A DNA stretch of 64,000 nucleotides, taken from NCBI RefSeq assembly GCF_016862995.1, contig NZ_BOOA01000034.1:28370-92369 (forward strand), in the 5' to 3' direction. The notes under the pieces are model-generated. The model made no database searches. It was given only the letters and a program-made list of their open reading frames with translations, and was not told where the DNA came from. Positions 42,476 through 51,895 of the stretch are shown one piece after another (within the stretch, counting starts at the first letter, position 1; every line of letters starts with the position of its first letter). The translations under genes and the position numbers were made by a program. This DNA comes from Acrocarpospora phusangensis. GTDB lineage: Bacteria; Actinomycetota; Actinomycetes; Streptosporangiales; Streptosporangiaceae.

Positions 42476-44161
42476 ATGGCACGGGCGAATGACGAGGCCG
42501 CGGCGGCGCTGGAAGAGTATGCGGAGCTGTTCGCGCTGAATGGCGGGGACGCGTTCCGGGTGCGGAGCTATCAGAAGGCCGCCAAGTCGATCGCGGGGTA
42601 TCCGGAGGATCTGCGCAGCACGCCGGTGCGGCAGATTCCGGGCGTGGGTGAGGCGATCGCGAAGAAGGTCGAGGAGTTTCTGGAGCGTGGGAGCTTCCGG
42701 CAGCTGGACGATCTGCGGAGCAAGGTGCCGGACGGGGTGCGGAGGCTGACGAGGATTCCGTCGCTCGGGCCGAAGAAGGCGCTGTTCCTGTTCCAGGAAC
42801 TGGGCGTGGATTCGCCGGCGGCGCTGGCCGAGGCGATCCGGCAGGGGCGGCTGGCCGGGGTGCGCGGGTTCGGCGCGAAGACGGAGGAGAACCTGCTCAA
42901 GGGCATCGAGCAGATGGAGCAGTCCGGGCGGCGGGTGCATCTCGGGGTCGCCATGGACCTGGCGGAGAAGGTCATGGCGTCGCTGCCGGCGGAGCGCATC
43001 GCGTACGCGGGGTCGCTGCGGCGGATGCGGGAGACGATCGGCGACATCGACATCCTGGCGGTCGGGCCGGTCTCGCTGATGGAGGTGTTCGCCGCGCAGC
43101 CGTACGTGGCGGAGGTGATCGCGGCGGGTGAGCGGAAGACGTCGATCAGGACCGATCGCGGGATTCAGGTGGATCTGCGGGTGGTGCCGGCCGAGTCGTG
43201 GGGGGCGGCGCTGGTCTACTTCACCGGGTCGAAGGAGCACAACGTCCACATCCGCGAGATGGCCGTGAAGAAGGGCTGGAAGCTCTCCGAGTACGGTCTC
43301 TTCGACGCCGACGACCAGGTGATCGCGGCGGCCTCCGAGGAGGACATCTACGCGGCGCTGGGCATGCGGTGGGTGCCGCCGCCGCTGCGCGAGGACGGCG
43401 GGGAGGTGAAGGCGGCCCTGCGCGGGGAACTGCCGGAGCTGGTCACGCTGGCCGACCTCAAGGGCGACCTGCACACGCACACCGACCTGACCGACGGCAT
43501 CGCCTCACTGGAGGACATGGTCGCCGCCGCGGCGGCCCGGGGTTACGCGTACTACGCGATCACCGATCACGCCCCCGACCTGGTCATGCAGCGCATGACC
43601 CTGGAGAAGGCCCTCCAGCAGCGGGCCGAGATCGCGGCTCTGCAGGCGAGATATCCGGCCATGCGCCTGCTCCAGGGAACCGAGCTGAACATCGCCCCCG
43701 ACGGCTCGGTGGACTGGCCGCTGGACGTGCTCGAAGGATTCGACGTCCGGGTCGCCTCCGTGCACTCCCACTTCAACCAGTCCCGCGACGAGATGACCCG
43801 CCGTTTCATCGCCGCCTGCGAGAACCCGGGCGTGCACATCATCGGCCACCCCACCACCCGCAAGATCGGCAAGCGGGAGCCGGTGGACGCCGACTGGGAG
43901 GCCGTCTTCCGCGCCGCCGGCCGCACCGGCACCGCCATGGAGATCGACTCCTACCCCGACCGCGCCGACCTGCCCTCCGACCTGGTACGGCTGGCGCGCC
44001 ACCACGGCGTGAAGTTCTCCATCGACAGCGACTCGCACGCAATCCCGCATCTGAACCACCAGCGTTTCGGCGTCGGCATCGCCCAGCGCGCCTGGCTGAC
44101 CACCGACGACGTCATCAACACCTGGCCGCTGGAGCGGCTGCTGGCCTTCCTCCGGCGGTAA
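42476..44161 (+). CDS. polX: DNA polymerase/3'-5' exonuclease PolX
   Basis: A 561-aa family X polymerase. The N-terminal helix-hairpin-helix region has RQIPGVGEAIAKKVEEF and VRGFGAKTEENLL; the palm has GSLRRMRETIGDIDIL with the metal Asp pair and later VDLRVV; the C-terminal PHP exonuclease (about 330-561) has DLHTHTDLTDG, TDHAPDL, SVHSHFN and DSDSHA metal ligands. It fills short gaps in base-excision repair. The ATG is probably leaderless, with the promoter inside the PaaK-like gene. Confidence 0.95.
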   Translation: MARANDEAAAALEEYAELFALNGGDAFRVRSYQKAAKSIAGYPEDLRSTPVRQIPGVGEAIAKKVEEFLERGSFRQLDDLRSKVPDGVRRLTRIPSLGPKKALFLFQELGVDSPAALAEAIRQGRLAGVRGFGAKTEENLLKGIEQMEQSGRRVHLGVAMDLAEKVMASLPAERIAYAGSLRRMRETIGDIDILAVGPVSLMEVFAAQPYVAEVIAAGERKTSIRTDRGIQVDLRVVPAESWGAALVYFTGSKEHNVHIREMAVKKGWKLSEYGLFDADDQVIAAASEEDIYAALGMRWVPPPLREDGGEVKAALRGELPELVTLADLKGDLHTHTDLTDGIASLEDMVAAAAARGYAYYAITDHAPDLVMQRMTLEKALQQRAEIAALQARYPAMRLLQGTELNIAPDGSVDWPLDVLEGFDVRVASVHSHFNQSRDEMTRRFIAACENPGVHIIGHPTTRKIGKREPVDADWEAVFRAAGRTGTAMEIDSYPDRADLPSDLVRLARHHGVKFSIDSDSHAIPHLNHQRFGVGIAQRAWLTTDDVINTWPLERLLAFLRR

Positions 44162-44213
44162 CCGCCTGGCCAGCGGATCGTCACCCCTCTTTCGCCCCGG
44201 CGTGATTCAATGG

Positions 44214-44228
44214 TTTCCTGGTAGGAAA
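44214..44228. promoter_or_regulatory. Inverted repeat upstream of the sulfite-oxidase-like gene
   Basis: TTTCCT-GGT-AGGAAA, 27 bp before the ATG at 44255; operator or 5' UTR element. Confidence 0.4.
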
Positions 44229-44254
44229 TAGCGAAATCACGAGAGGGGTCACCG

Positions 44255-45370
44255 ATGGAACCCACGGCCCTCTGTACCTTGGGGGACATCTCCCCCCTGT
44301 TCCACAGCCAGGCCGCCCCACCCCCCGGCGGCCCGATCGTCAAGCCCCTCCCCCACGACCTGTTCATCGTCCACGGCGCCAGCGCCGAGATGCGCTGGGA
44401 GGCCATGCGCGGCCAGGGCTACCACGTGCCCAACGACCGCTTCTTCGTCCGCAACCACACGACCACGCCCCTCATCGACGTACGGACCTGGCGGTTGCGC
44501 CTCCACGGCGACGGCCTGCGCGCCCCCCGCTCGTTCCGGTACGAGGACCTGCTCGCCCTCCCCGCCACCACCCGGGACGTGGCCATCGAGTGCGCCGGCA
44601 ACGGCCGCTCCTTCTTCGCCACCCAGCAGGGCACCCCGGCCACCGGCACCCAGTGGCGGCTCGGCGGCATCGGCGTGGCCCGCTGGCGCGGCGTCAAGCT
44701 CTCCACGCTCCTGAAGCTCGCCGGGATCGCCCCCGACGCGGTCGACCTGCTCCCCACCGGCCTGGACGGGGAGTACGTCGAGGACGGCGTCAACCACGGG
44801 CACGTGCGCCGCCCGCTGCCGGTCCGCAAGGCCATGGCCGACGTGCTCGTCGCGTACGAGATGAACGGGGAGACGCTGCCCCCGGACCACGGGTTCCCGG
44901 CCCGGCTGGTGGTGCCCGGCTGGGCCGGGATCTCGTCGATCAAGTGGCTGGGCGGCATCGAGGTGGCCCGCCGGGAGCTGACCTCGCCGTGGAACACCGG
45001 GCTCTACCGCCTCGACGAGCCGCTGACCACCCAGGTGGTGAAGAGCGCCTTCGAGCTGCCGTGGGAGGCGCGGCTGGAGGCCGGCAGGCAGCACATCCTG
45101 CGCGGCAGGTCCTGGTCGGGGCGGGGGCACATCGCCAGGGTCGAGGTCAGCGTGGACGGCGGGCGCTCCTGGCGGCGGGCGTACACGCGCAGGACGGTCG
45201 CGGCCTGGACGCCGTGGCATTTCGCCTGGTGCCCGGCCACGCCGGGGCCGTACCGGCTGATGGCGAGGGCGACCGACGAGACCGGCGCGACCCAGCCGGA
45301 GCACGCGGCGTACAACCCGAACGGCTACCTTTTCGACGCCGTCGTGGAGCATCCCGTCACCGTCGTCTAG
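44255..45370 (+). CDS. Sulfite oxidase-like molybdopterin-dependent oxidoreductase
   Basis: A 371-aa protein with the oxidoreductase molybdopterin-binding domain (about 55-225) and the Mo-cofactor dimerisation domain (about 245-365). Cys113 in ECAGNGRSF is the expected molybdenum ligand; HGFPARLVVPGWAGISSIKWLGGIEV is split over cofactor and dimer surfaces. There is no signal peptide and no cytochrome b5 or heme domain, so electrons must pass to a separate acceptor. Substrates could be sulfite or methionine/other sulfoxides. GAGAGGGG precedes the ATG at about 7 nt. Confidence 0.9.
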   Translation: MEPTALCTLGDISPLFHSQAAPPPGGPIVKPLPHDLFIVHGASAEMRWEAMRGQGYHVPNDRFFVRNHTTTPLIDVRTWRLRLHGDGLRAPRSFRYEDLLALPATTRDVAIECAGNGRSFFATQQGTPATGTQWRLGGIGVARWRGVKLSTLLKLAGIAPDAVDLLPTGLDGEYVEDGVNHGHVRRPLPVRKAMADVLVAYEMNGETLPPDHGFPARLVVPGWAGISSIKWLGGIEVARRELTSPWNTGLYRLDEPLTTQVVKSAFELPWEARLEAGRQHILRGRSWSGRGHIARVEVSVDGGRSWRRAYTRRTVAAWTPWHFAWCPATPGPYRLMARATDETGATQPEHAAYNPNGYLFDAVVEHPVTVV

Positions 45371-45534
45371 CCAAATGTCACCATCTGGGCAGACTTGCGG
45401 TGTAACGCCAGGTAGGCCACGTCGATGCGCATCCGTCAATGATCGGCAAGGGCATGTCCATTGTCTCGCTCCTGACAGAATCTCCCGGAGACGTCGGGGA
45501 AATGCCCTGGTAACCGGACACGGAGAAGATGGTC

Positions 45535-45557
45535 ACCCTGAGTAGAGCGACCAGGGT
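45535..45557 (+). promoter_or_regulatory. Inverted repeat in the 5' UTR of the WS/DGAT gene
   Basis: ACCCTG and CAGGGT separated by 11 nt, just before the ribosome site GGGGAGGA; a possible operator or weak hairpin. Confidence 0.35.
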
Positions 45558-45575
45558 CAACAGGGGAGGAAGCCC

Positions 45576-47030
45576 ATGCGTCAGCTGACCGCGCTCGACG
45601 CGCAGTTCCTGAGCGGAGAGTCGGCCACCACGGCGGCGCATGTGGCGGGACTGGCCGTGCTGGACGGGGCCGTCACCCGGGAGAGCCTGATCGCCCTGGT
45701 GCGGGAGCGCCTGCACCTGGCCCCGCCGCTGCGCATGCGGCTGGCCGACGTGCCGTTCGGGCTGGACCGGCCGTACTGGACCGAGGTACGGGACTTCGAC
45801 GTGGCCGACCATGTGTACGAGTCCACCGTGCGGGACGCCGACGACCTGGCCGCGCACGTGGGACGCATCCACGCCCGGCTGCTGGACCGGTCGCGGCCGC
45901 TCTGGGAGATGCACCTCATCCACGGCCTCGGCGAAGGCCGCGTCGCCGTCTACACGAAGGTGCACCACGCCGCCGTGGACGGCGTCTCCGGCAGCGAGAT
46001 CCTGGGCTCGTTCCTGGACCTCTCCCCCGAACCCCGCCAGGTCGAGCCGGCCCCGCCGTCCGTCCCCACCGCCGCGCCCGACGTGGCGGAGATGCTGGGC
46101 AACGCCTTCAACCGCATGCTGTCCCAGCCGATGGCCTCACTCCGCTCCCTGACCAGGGCCGTCGCCGACCTGGACGCGATCCCGGTGGCGGCCACCCTGC
46201 CCGGCGCCCGCCGGATCGCCCGCGCCGCCCGCTCCCTGCTGGGCGCGAAACCGGTCCCCGATCTGCCCTCCCTGGCCGCGCCGCGCACCCCGTTCAACGG
46301 CCCGGTCTCCAGCCGCCGGGGTTTCGCGTACGGCTCGGTCGCGCTCGCCGACCTCAAGTACGTGGCCAAGACGTTCGGCATGAGCGTCAACGACGTGGTC
46401 ATGACCGCCTGCGCGTCGGCGTTGCGGGCCTGGCTGGACGAACGCGGCTCACTGCCGGCGCAGCCCCTGGTCGCGGCCGTACCGGTGTCCATCCGGAATC
46501 CCCGGGCCAGTGACGGGCTCGGGAACGAGATCTCCGCGATGATCACTCCGCTGGCCACGGACGTGGCCGACCCCAAGGAGCGCCTGACGGCCGTACGGGC
46601 GACCATGACCGCCGCCAAGCGCCGCTTCGCGGTGTCCCGGACGACCTGGCTGCACGACCTCTGCACGATGGTGCCCGCCGCGCTGGCCAGGGCCACGCCC
46701 GCCGTGTTCCGGCTGACCGGCATGGTCACCCCCGGGGTGAACCTGATCGTCTCCAACGTGCCGGGTCCGCAGTTCCCGCTCTATCTGGGCGGCGCGCGCC
46801 TGCTGGCCTACTATCCGATGTCCGTGCTGACCGACCTCACCGGCGGGCTCAGCATCACCTGCCTGTCGTACGACGGCAGCCTCGGCTTCGGCGTCGTCGC
46901 CTGCCCGGACCGGGTGCCGGACGTGTGGCGCATCATGGACCAGCTCCGCGAGGGCGTGACCGAGTTGGTCAAGCTGGCGGACGCGGAGAACAGGCCGGAG
47001 AACGAGAAGGCCGGGGCGTCGTGCGAATGA
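45576..47030 (+). CDS. Wax ester synthase/diacylglycerol acyltransferase (WS/DGAT)
   Basis: A 484-aa bifunctional acyl-CoA acyltransferase that makes wax esters or triacylglycerol. It starts MRQLTALDAQFL, has the catalytic HHAAVDG motif (His130/His131, Asp135), and the C-terminal NVPGPQFPLYLGGARLL and PLYLGG/GLSITCLSYDG signatures of the family. It is soluble to membrane-associated. Storage-lipid synthesis is common in actinomycetes. GGAGGAAG lies 6 nt before the ATG. Its last codons and stop lie inside a 19-bp terminator stem. Confidence 0.93.
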   Translation: MRQLTALDAQFLSGESATTAAHVAGLAVLDGAVTRESLIALVRERLHLAPPLRMRLADVPFGLDRPYWTEVRDFDVADHVYESTVRDADDLAAHVGRIHARLLDRSRPLWEMHLIHGLGEGRVAVYTKVHHAAVDGVSGSEILGSFLDLSPEPRQVEPAPPSVPTAAPDVAEMLGNAFNRMLSQPMASLRSLTRAVADLDAIPVAATLPGARRIARAARSLLGAKPVPDLPSLAAPRTPFNGPVSSRRGFAYGSVALADLKYVAKTFGMSVNDVVMTACASALRAWLDERGSLPAQPLVAAVPVSIRNPRASDGLGNEISAMITPLATDVADPKERLTAVRATMTAAKRRFAVSRTTWLHDLCTMVPAALARATPAVFRLTGMVTPGVNLIVSNVPGPQFPLYLGGARLLAYYPMSVLTDLTGGLSITCLSYDGSLGFGVVACPDRVPDVWRIMDQLREGVTELVKLADAENRPENEKAGASCE

Positions 47031-47056
47031 AATCGGCCATTCGCACGACGCCCCGG
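47011..47056. terminator. 19-bp perfect terminator stem including the WS/DGAT stop codon
   Basis: Positions 47011-47029 pair without mismatch to 47038-47056 around an 8-nt loop (AAATCGGC). The TGA stop (47028-47030) sits at the stem top. It is 16 bp from the stop of convergent actP, so it can end both transcripts. Confidence 0.92.
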
Positions 47057-47071
47057 CTCAGCTGACCTCTG

Positions 47072-48682
47072 TCAGTGTTCGGACGCCTTCTCGGCGCCGA
47101 CTCCGGTCAGCGATCGGACCTCGATTTCGGCGAACTTGGCCTCGTTGTGCTCCTTGCTGAGGATCGTGCCGAGCCAGCCGGCCAGGAAGCCGAGCGGGAT
47201 CGAGACGATGCCCGGGTTCTGGAGCGGGAACCAGGCGAAGTCCGCGTCGGGGATCATGGCGGTCGCCGAGCCGGAGACCACCGGGGAGAAGATCACCAGG
47301 ACGACCGCGGAGACCAGGCCGCCGTAGATGGCGGAGACGGCGCCGGCCGTGTTGAACCTCTTCCAGAACAGGCTGTAGAGGATCGCGGGCAGGTTGCCGG
47401 AGGCCGCGACCGCGAAGGCCAGGGCGACCAGGAAGGCCACGTTGAGCTTCTGGGCCAGGATGCCCAGGGCGATGGCGACCGCGCCGATGGCGAAGGCGGC
47501 GATCCGGGCGACCATGATCTCTTCCTTCTCGGTAGCGTTGCCGCGCCGGAAGACGTGAGCGTACAGGTCGTGGGCGAAGCTCGACGAGGAGGCCAGGGTG
47601 AGGCCGGCCACCACGGCGAGGATGGTGGCGAAGGCCACCGCGGCGATCACCGCGAGCAGGATCGTGCCGCCGACGTCGCCGAAGATCAGTGCGCCGACCG
47701 CCTTGGCGAGCTGGGGCGCCGCCGTGTTGCCCGCGGCGTTCTGCTCGGAGATGGCGCTGGTTCCCACCAGAGCCGCCGCGCCGAAACCGAGCACGAGGGT
47801 GAGCAGGTAGAAGGTGCCGATGATGCCGATGCCCCACAGGACCGACTTGCGGGCGTCCTTGGCCGTCGGGACCGTGTAGAAGCGGATCAGGATGTGCGGC
47901 AGGCCGGCGGTGCCGAGCACGAGCGCGAGGCCGAGGCTGATCAGGTCGATCTTGCCGGCCAGGCCCTGGGCCTCGGTGCCGTACCTGAGGCCGGGCTCCA
48001 GGAACGCGGCGCCCTTGCCGCTCTGCGCGGCGGCCTCGCCGAGCAGGCCGGACAGGTTGAAGCCGTAGTGGCCGAGCACCAGCAGGGTCACCAGGGTCGC
48101 GCCGCCCATGAGCAGGATCGCCTTGATGATCTGCACCCAGGTGGTGCCCTTCATGCCGCCCACCACGACGTAGACGATCATGAGGACGCCGACGCCGATG
48201 ATGGTGAGGGCCTTGCCGCTCTCCGACGTGACGCCGAGCAGCAGGCCGACCAGGGCGCCCGCGCCGACCATCTGGGCTAGCAGGTAGAAGATGCTCACCG
48301 TGATCGTGGAGACGCCGGCGGCGGTGCGCACCGGCCGGGGGCTCATCCGGAAGGCGAGCACGTCGGCCATGGTGAACTTGCCGGAGTTCCGCATCAGCTC
48401 GGCGACCAGCAGCAGGGCGACGAGCCAGGCGACGAGGAACCCGATCGAGTAGAGGAAGCCGTCGTAGCCGTAGAGCGCGATGATGCCGGCGATGCCCAGG
48501 AAGCTCGCGGCCGACATGTAGTCGCCGCCGATGGCCAGGCCGTTCTGCACGCCGCTGAACGAGCGCCCGCCCGCGTAGTAGTCGGCGGCCGTCTTGGTGT
48601 GCCGGCTGGCCCAGAAGGTGATGGCCAGGGTCCCTACCACGAACAGCAGGAACAGGATCGTGGAGAGTGCGGTCTCACTCAT
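47072..48682 (-). CDS. actP: Cation/acetate symporter (SSS family)
   Basis: A 536-aa membrane protein with 13 predicted helices, of the sodium:solute symporter family. Conserved segments include DYYAGGRSFSGVQNGLAIGGDYMSAASFLG (interrupted family signature), GLPHILIRFYTVPTAKDAR and VAFATILAVVAGLTLASSS. These match ActP/YjcG, which takes up acetate and other short monocarboxylates. Its ATG overlaps the stop of the DUF485 gene (TAATG). The C terminus is acidic and soluble. The operon promoter has a Crp-like site. Confidence 0.93.
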   Translation of the reverse strand: MSETALSTILFLLFVVGTLAITFWASRHTKTAADYYAGGRSFSGVQNGLAIGGDYMSAASFLGIAGIIALYGYDGFLYSIGFLVAWLVALLLVAELMRNSGKFTMADVLAFRMSPRPVRTAAGVSTITVSIFYLLAQMVGAGALVGLLLGVTSESGKALTIIGVGVLMIVYVVVGGMKGTTWVQIIKAILLMGGATLVTLLVLGHYGFNLSGLLGEAAAQSGKGAAFLEPGLRYGTEAQGLAGKIDLISLGLALVLGTAGLPHILIRFYTVPTAKDARKSVLWGIGIIGTFYLLTLVLGFGAAALVGTSAISEQNAAGNTAAPQLAKAVGALIFGDVGGTILLAVIAAVAFATILAVVAGLTLASSSSFAHDLYAHVFRRGNATEKEEIMVARIAAFAIGAVAIALGILAQKLNVAFLVALAFAVAASGNLPAILYSLFWKRFNTAGAVSAIYGGLVSAVVLVIFSPVVSGSATAMIPDADFAWFPLQNPGIVSIPLGFLAGWLGTILSKEHNEAKFAEIEVRSLTGVGAEKASEH

Positions 48683-49008
48683 TACTTGTCGCCCTCGATC
48701 TCGTGGCGGAGCTCATCGGCCAGCGGGTCGAGCTTGGCCGAGGAGTGGCGGTTGTACGCCCAGGCGATCAGGAAGGTCGACACGAACTGGAGCAACCCGA
48801 AGATCAGGGCGATGTTGATGTTGCCCAGCACCTTGGTGCCCATGAAGTCCCGCGCGAAGCCCGAAAGCACCACGTAGAGCAGGTACCAAGCGAGGAAGGC
48901 GACGGTCATCGGGAATGCCCACGACCGGTAGCGGCGCTTCAGCTCCTGGAACCGTTCGGAGCCTCCTATCTCTTCGTATACAGACGAATCATGCTGGTGC
49001 GTCGTCAC
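48682..49008 (-). CDS. DUF485 family small membrane protein, partner of ActP
   Basis: A 108-aa protein with a polar head (YEEIGGSERFQELKRRYRSW) and two helices (about 37-56 and 68-90), the pattern of DUF485/YjcH, which is almost always encoded just upstream of acetate symporters. The GTG start has GGAGG 4 nt upstream. It ends overlapping the actP start, so the two are made together; a role in symporter assembly or control is assumed for the family. Confidence 0.92.
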   Translation of the reverse strand: MTTHQHDSSVYEEIGGSERFQELKRRYRSWAFPMTVAFLAWYLLYVVLSGFARDFMGTKVLGNINIALIFGLLQFVSTFLIAWAYNRHSSAKLDPLADELRHEIEGDK

Positions 49009-49022
49009 GATGCCTCCAACGC

Positions 49023-49038
49023 TGTGATCTGGATCACC
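49023..49038. promoter_or_regulatory. Crp-like palindrome upstream of the DUF485-actP operon
   Basis: TGTGATCTGGATCACC, centred 22 bp from the GTG start. It is almost the same as the site at 54673-54688. Confidence 0.55.
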
Positions 49039-49201
49039 CACAACGTAGGAGTGGACGGTACCCGTCGTGGAGAGGCGTGAGCGGCCTGTTCGCCGAGCCG
49101 CCGCCACGTGGCGCTCAATAGGGTGGGGCTTGCGCCGAATGGTCCGCTATGCGCGACGAACGGTTCCGAAAATTTTCGGGGCAAAACGGACACGTACAAG
49201 G

Positions 49202-50689
49202 TCAGGATGAACGCGGCCGCCAGTCGCCCCGGTCGACGTCGAGCGTCTCGGGCGTGTGCAGCCGGACCATCGTCCTGGCCACGTCGGCGGGCACCCGCGC
49301 CGGGGTCAGCAGCGAGACGACGATCATGACGGTGAACGAGATGGGCACGGTCCACGCGGCCGGCTGGGCCAGCAGCGCGCCCGCCCAGCCGCTGTGCGGG
49401 CCGCCGATGATCGTCAGCATCACCGCGGCGCAGGCCATGCCGCCGCCCGCCAGCAGCCCGCACACCGCGCCGGTGGTGCTCAGCCGCCGCCACCAGATGC
49501 CCAGCACCAGCAGCGGGCAGAACGAGCTGGCGGCCACCGCGAAGGCGAGGCCCACGACGTCGGCGACCGGGAGCGCCCGCGCCGTACCGGCCAGGGCGAA
49601 GGGCACGACGACGGCGAGCACGGTGGCGACGCGGAAGGAGCGCACGCCGTCCTTGAAGCGCAGCATGTCCTGGCCGACGACGCCGGCCACGGAGACGGCC
49701 AGGCCCGAGGAGGTGGACAGGAAGGCCGCGAACGCGCCGCCGCTGACCAGCGCGGTGAGCAGGTCGCCCGCGACGCCCGGGACCAGATGGCTGGGCAGGG
49801 TGAGCACGATGGCGTCCGGACGGTCGATGCCGGGCAGGTAGATCCGACCCAGATAGCCGTAGATGGCGGGCATCAGGTAGAAGGCCCCGAGCAGCGAGAG
49901 CACCACCAGCGTGGTCCGGCGGGCCGCCCGGCCGTCCGGGTTGGTGTAGAAGCGCACGAGCACGTGCGGCAGGCCCATCGTGCCCAGGAAGGTGGCCAGG
50001 ATCAGCGAATAGGTCGAGTAGACCGGGTACTCGCGCCCGTGCAGGGGCAGCGCCCACGGATCCGACGGCTCCAGGCCGGGCGCGCCGTGCGAACGCCAGG
50101 CGATCAGCATGAACACCAGCGGCACGGCCAGCGCGGTCAGCTTCAGCCAGTACTGGAACGCCTGCACGAACGTGATCGACCGCATGCCGCCCGACAGCAC
50201 GTTCACCGCCACCACGGACGCCACCAGCAGCCCGCCGGCCCACGTCGGCGCCCCCGTGATGGTACGGAACACCAGCCCCGCGCTCTGGAACTGCGGCATC
50301 AGATACAGCCACCCGATCAGCACCACCAGCACGCTGGACACCCGCCGCACGGCCATCGACTCCAGCCGCGCCTCGGCGAAGTCCGGCAGCGTGTACGCCC
50401 CTGACCGGCGCAGCGGCGCCGACACCAGCACCAGCAGCACCAGATAGCCGCCCGTCCAGCCGACCGGCAGCCACAGCATGTCCGCGCCGTAGGTCAGGAT
50501 CAGCCCGGCGATGCCCAGGAACGACGCCGCCGACAGGTACTCGCCGCCGATCGCGGAGGCGTTCCACAGCGGCGTGACCGTACGGGACGCCACGTAGAAG
50601 TCCGACGTCGTACGCGAGACGCGGATGCCGAACGCCCCGATGAGCACCGCCGCCAGCACGACCAGGACGATCGCGACGACCGAGCTCAC
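49202..50689 (-). CDS. Sodium:solute symporter (second ActP-like transporter)
   Basis: A 495-aa SSS-family carrier with 13 predicted helices: SDFYVASRTVTPLWNASAIGGEYLSAASFLG (signature spread over helix 1-2), GLPHVLVRFYTNPDGRAARR and FAAFLSTSSGLAVSVAG. It is a divergent paralogue of the ActP at 47072-48682. The GTG start overlaps the stop of its small subunit (GTGA). With the LytS/LytTR pair upstream in the same operon, it probably imports a monocarboxylate such as acetate, pyruvate or lactate; which one cannot be told. Confidence 0.9.
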   Translation of the reverse strand: MSSVVAIVLVVLAAVLIGAFGIRVSRTTSDFYVASRTVTPLWNASAIGGEYLSAASFLGIAGLILTYGADMLWLPVGWTGGYLVLLVLVSAPLRRSGAYTLPDFAEARLESMAVRRVSSVLVVLIGWLYLMPQFQSAGLVFRTITGAPTWAGGLLVASVVAVNVLSGGMRSITFVQAFQYWLKLTALAVPLVFMLIAWRSHGAPGLEPSDPWALPLHGREYPVYSTYSLILATFLGTMGLPHVLVRFYTNPDGRAARRTTLVVLSLLGAFYLMPAIYGYLGRIYLPGIDRPDAIVLTLPSHLVPGVAGDLLTALVSGGAFAAFLSTSSGLAVSVAGVVGQDMLRFKDGVRSFRVATVLAVVVPFALAGTARALPVADVVGLAFAVAASSFCPLLVLGIWWRRLSTTGAVCGLLAGGGMACAAVMLTIIGGPHSGWAGALLAQPAAWTVPISFTVMIVVSLLTPARVPADVARTMVRLHTPETLDVDRGDWRPRSS

Positions 50690-51057
50690 TCGCGCTCCAC
50701 CAGCTCGGCGAAGTGACGCTCGTTGCTTTCCGCCTGCCGGACGTAGAGCCAGGCGCCGACCACGAAAGCCGGATATATCAGCCCGGCGAGGACGACCCAG
50801 GGCAGCGGCAGGCCCGCGATCTCCACCGCGCGCAGGTCGGGCACCAGCAGGAACAGCAGCGGGAGGCCGCCGATGACGCAGGCCAGCACGGTGCAGACGA
50901 ACAGGGCCAGCCGGAGCTGGGTGCGGATCAGGGAGCGCATGTAGACCTCGCCCAGCCGGGTCTGCTCGTCGATCTCGCGGGTCACCGGGTAGCGGGGGCG
51001 GCGGGCGACGGCCGTACGGGGGCTGGTGACGACGACGCGGCGGGGTTTGGCGCTCAT
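50686..51057 (-). CDS. Small membrane subunit paired with the SSS symporter
   Basis: A 123-aa protein with a basic N terminus (about 1-40), two helices (about 47-70 and 82-105) and a polar tail (RQAESNERHFAELVERE). Position and layout equal those of the DUF485 partner of ActP, though the sequence is only weakly similar. It overlaps both neighbours (ATGA with the regulator, GTGA with the symporter), so regulator, subunit and carrier are translationally coupled. Confidence 0.8.
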   Translation of the reverse strand: MSAKPRRVVVTSPRTAVARRPRYPVTREIDEQTRLGEVYMRSLIRTQLRLALFVCTVLACVIGGLPLLFLLVPDLRAVEIAGLPLPWVVLAGLIYPAFVVGAWLYVRQAESNERHFAELVERE

Positions 51058-51815
51058 TCCGGCTTGGCCTTGCGGGCCCGGCGGACCAGGAGGTCGCGCA
51101 GCTCGCGGGTGTGGCGGCGGCTCACCGGGATCTCGGTCTCGCCGATCCTGACCACGCACTTGCCCGAGTCGATGTGCAGCTCGTCGATGTGGCGCACCGC
51201 GACGAGATGGCTGCGGTGCACCCGCAGGAACCCGGCGGAGGCCCAGCGCTCCTCCAGCGCGGCCAGCGGGATGCGGACCAGGTGGCTGCCGGTCGCGGTG
51301 TGCAGGCGGGCGTAGTCGCCGCGGGCCTCCACGTAGCGCACCTCGTTGCTGGTCACGAAGCGGGTCACGCCGCCCAGCTCGACCGGGATGGTGTCCGCGT
51401 CGTGCTCGGGGCGCCCGTCGCCGGCCAGGCCCGTGCTGCCCGCGCAGACCCGGCGGATGGCCTCCGCGAGGCGGTCCGGCCGTACGGGCTTGAGCAGGTA
51501 GTCCTCGGCTTTGAGCTCGAACGCGTCCACCGCGTGGTCCTCGTACGCGGTGACGAAGACGACTTTGGGCGGCCGGGAGAACTGGGTGAGCAACCGGCCC
51601 AGCACGACGCCGTCCAGCCCGCGCATCCGGATGTCCAGGAAGACCGCGTCCACCGGCCGCCCGTCGGCCATGGCGCGGTCCAGCAGCTTCAGCGCCGCCG
51701 CGCCGTCCCTGGCCGTCAGCACGTCACCGATCCGCGGATCGGCCCGGAGCAGGTACGCCAGATCCTCCAGCGCGGGCTGCTCGTCATCGACCGCCATGAC
51801 CCGCAGCCCAGTCAT
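51054..51815 (-). CDS. LytTR-type response regulator
   Basis: A 253-aa two-component regulator: receiver domain with acidic pocket DDE (10-12), phosphoacceptor Asp61 (VFLDIRM) and Lys in YLLKPVRP; then a LytTR DNA-binding domain (about 140-245) with VRYVEARGDYARLHT, FLRVHRSHLVAVRHID and IPVSRRH. LytTR regulators in this context control transport of pyruvate or similar acids. AGGAGG lies 5 nt before the ATG. The kinase gene ends 80 bp upstream; a GACTT-CCG-AAGTC hairpin followed by C/T-rich DNA in that gap may reduce read-through. Confidence 0.92.
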   Translation of the reverse strand: MTGLRVMAVDDEQPALEDLAYLLRADPRIGDVLTARDGAAALKLLDRAMADGRPVDAVFLDIRMRGLDGVVLGRLLTQFSRPPKVVFVTAYEDHAVDAFELKAEDYLLKPVRPDRLAEAIRRVCAGSTGLAGDGRPEHDADTIPVELGGVTRFVTSNEVRYVEARGDYARLHTATGSHLVRIPLAALEERWASAGFLRVHRSHLVAVRHIDELHIDSGKCVVRIGETEIPVSRRHTRELRDLLVRRARKAKPE

Positions 51816-51895
51816 GTCCGCCTCCTAGCGTCTGGTCAAGGGTGATAAAGGGGGACTTCGGAAGTCAACCGGCGGTGCCGGATCGTTAGGCGGTG

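Noticed and set aside
50686..51057. Calling the SSS small subunit a certain DUF485 member
   Set aside because: Layout and position match, but residue similarity to the true DUF485 protein at 48682-49008 is weak, so only a functional analogy is given.
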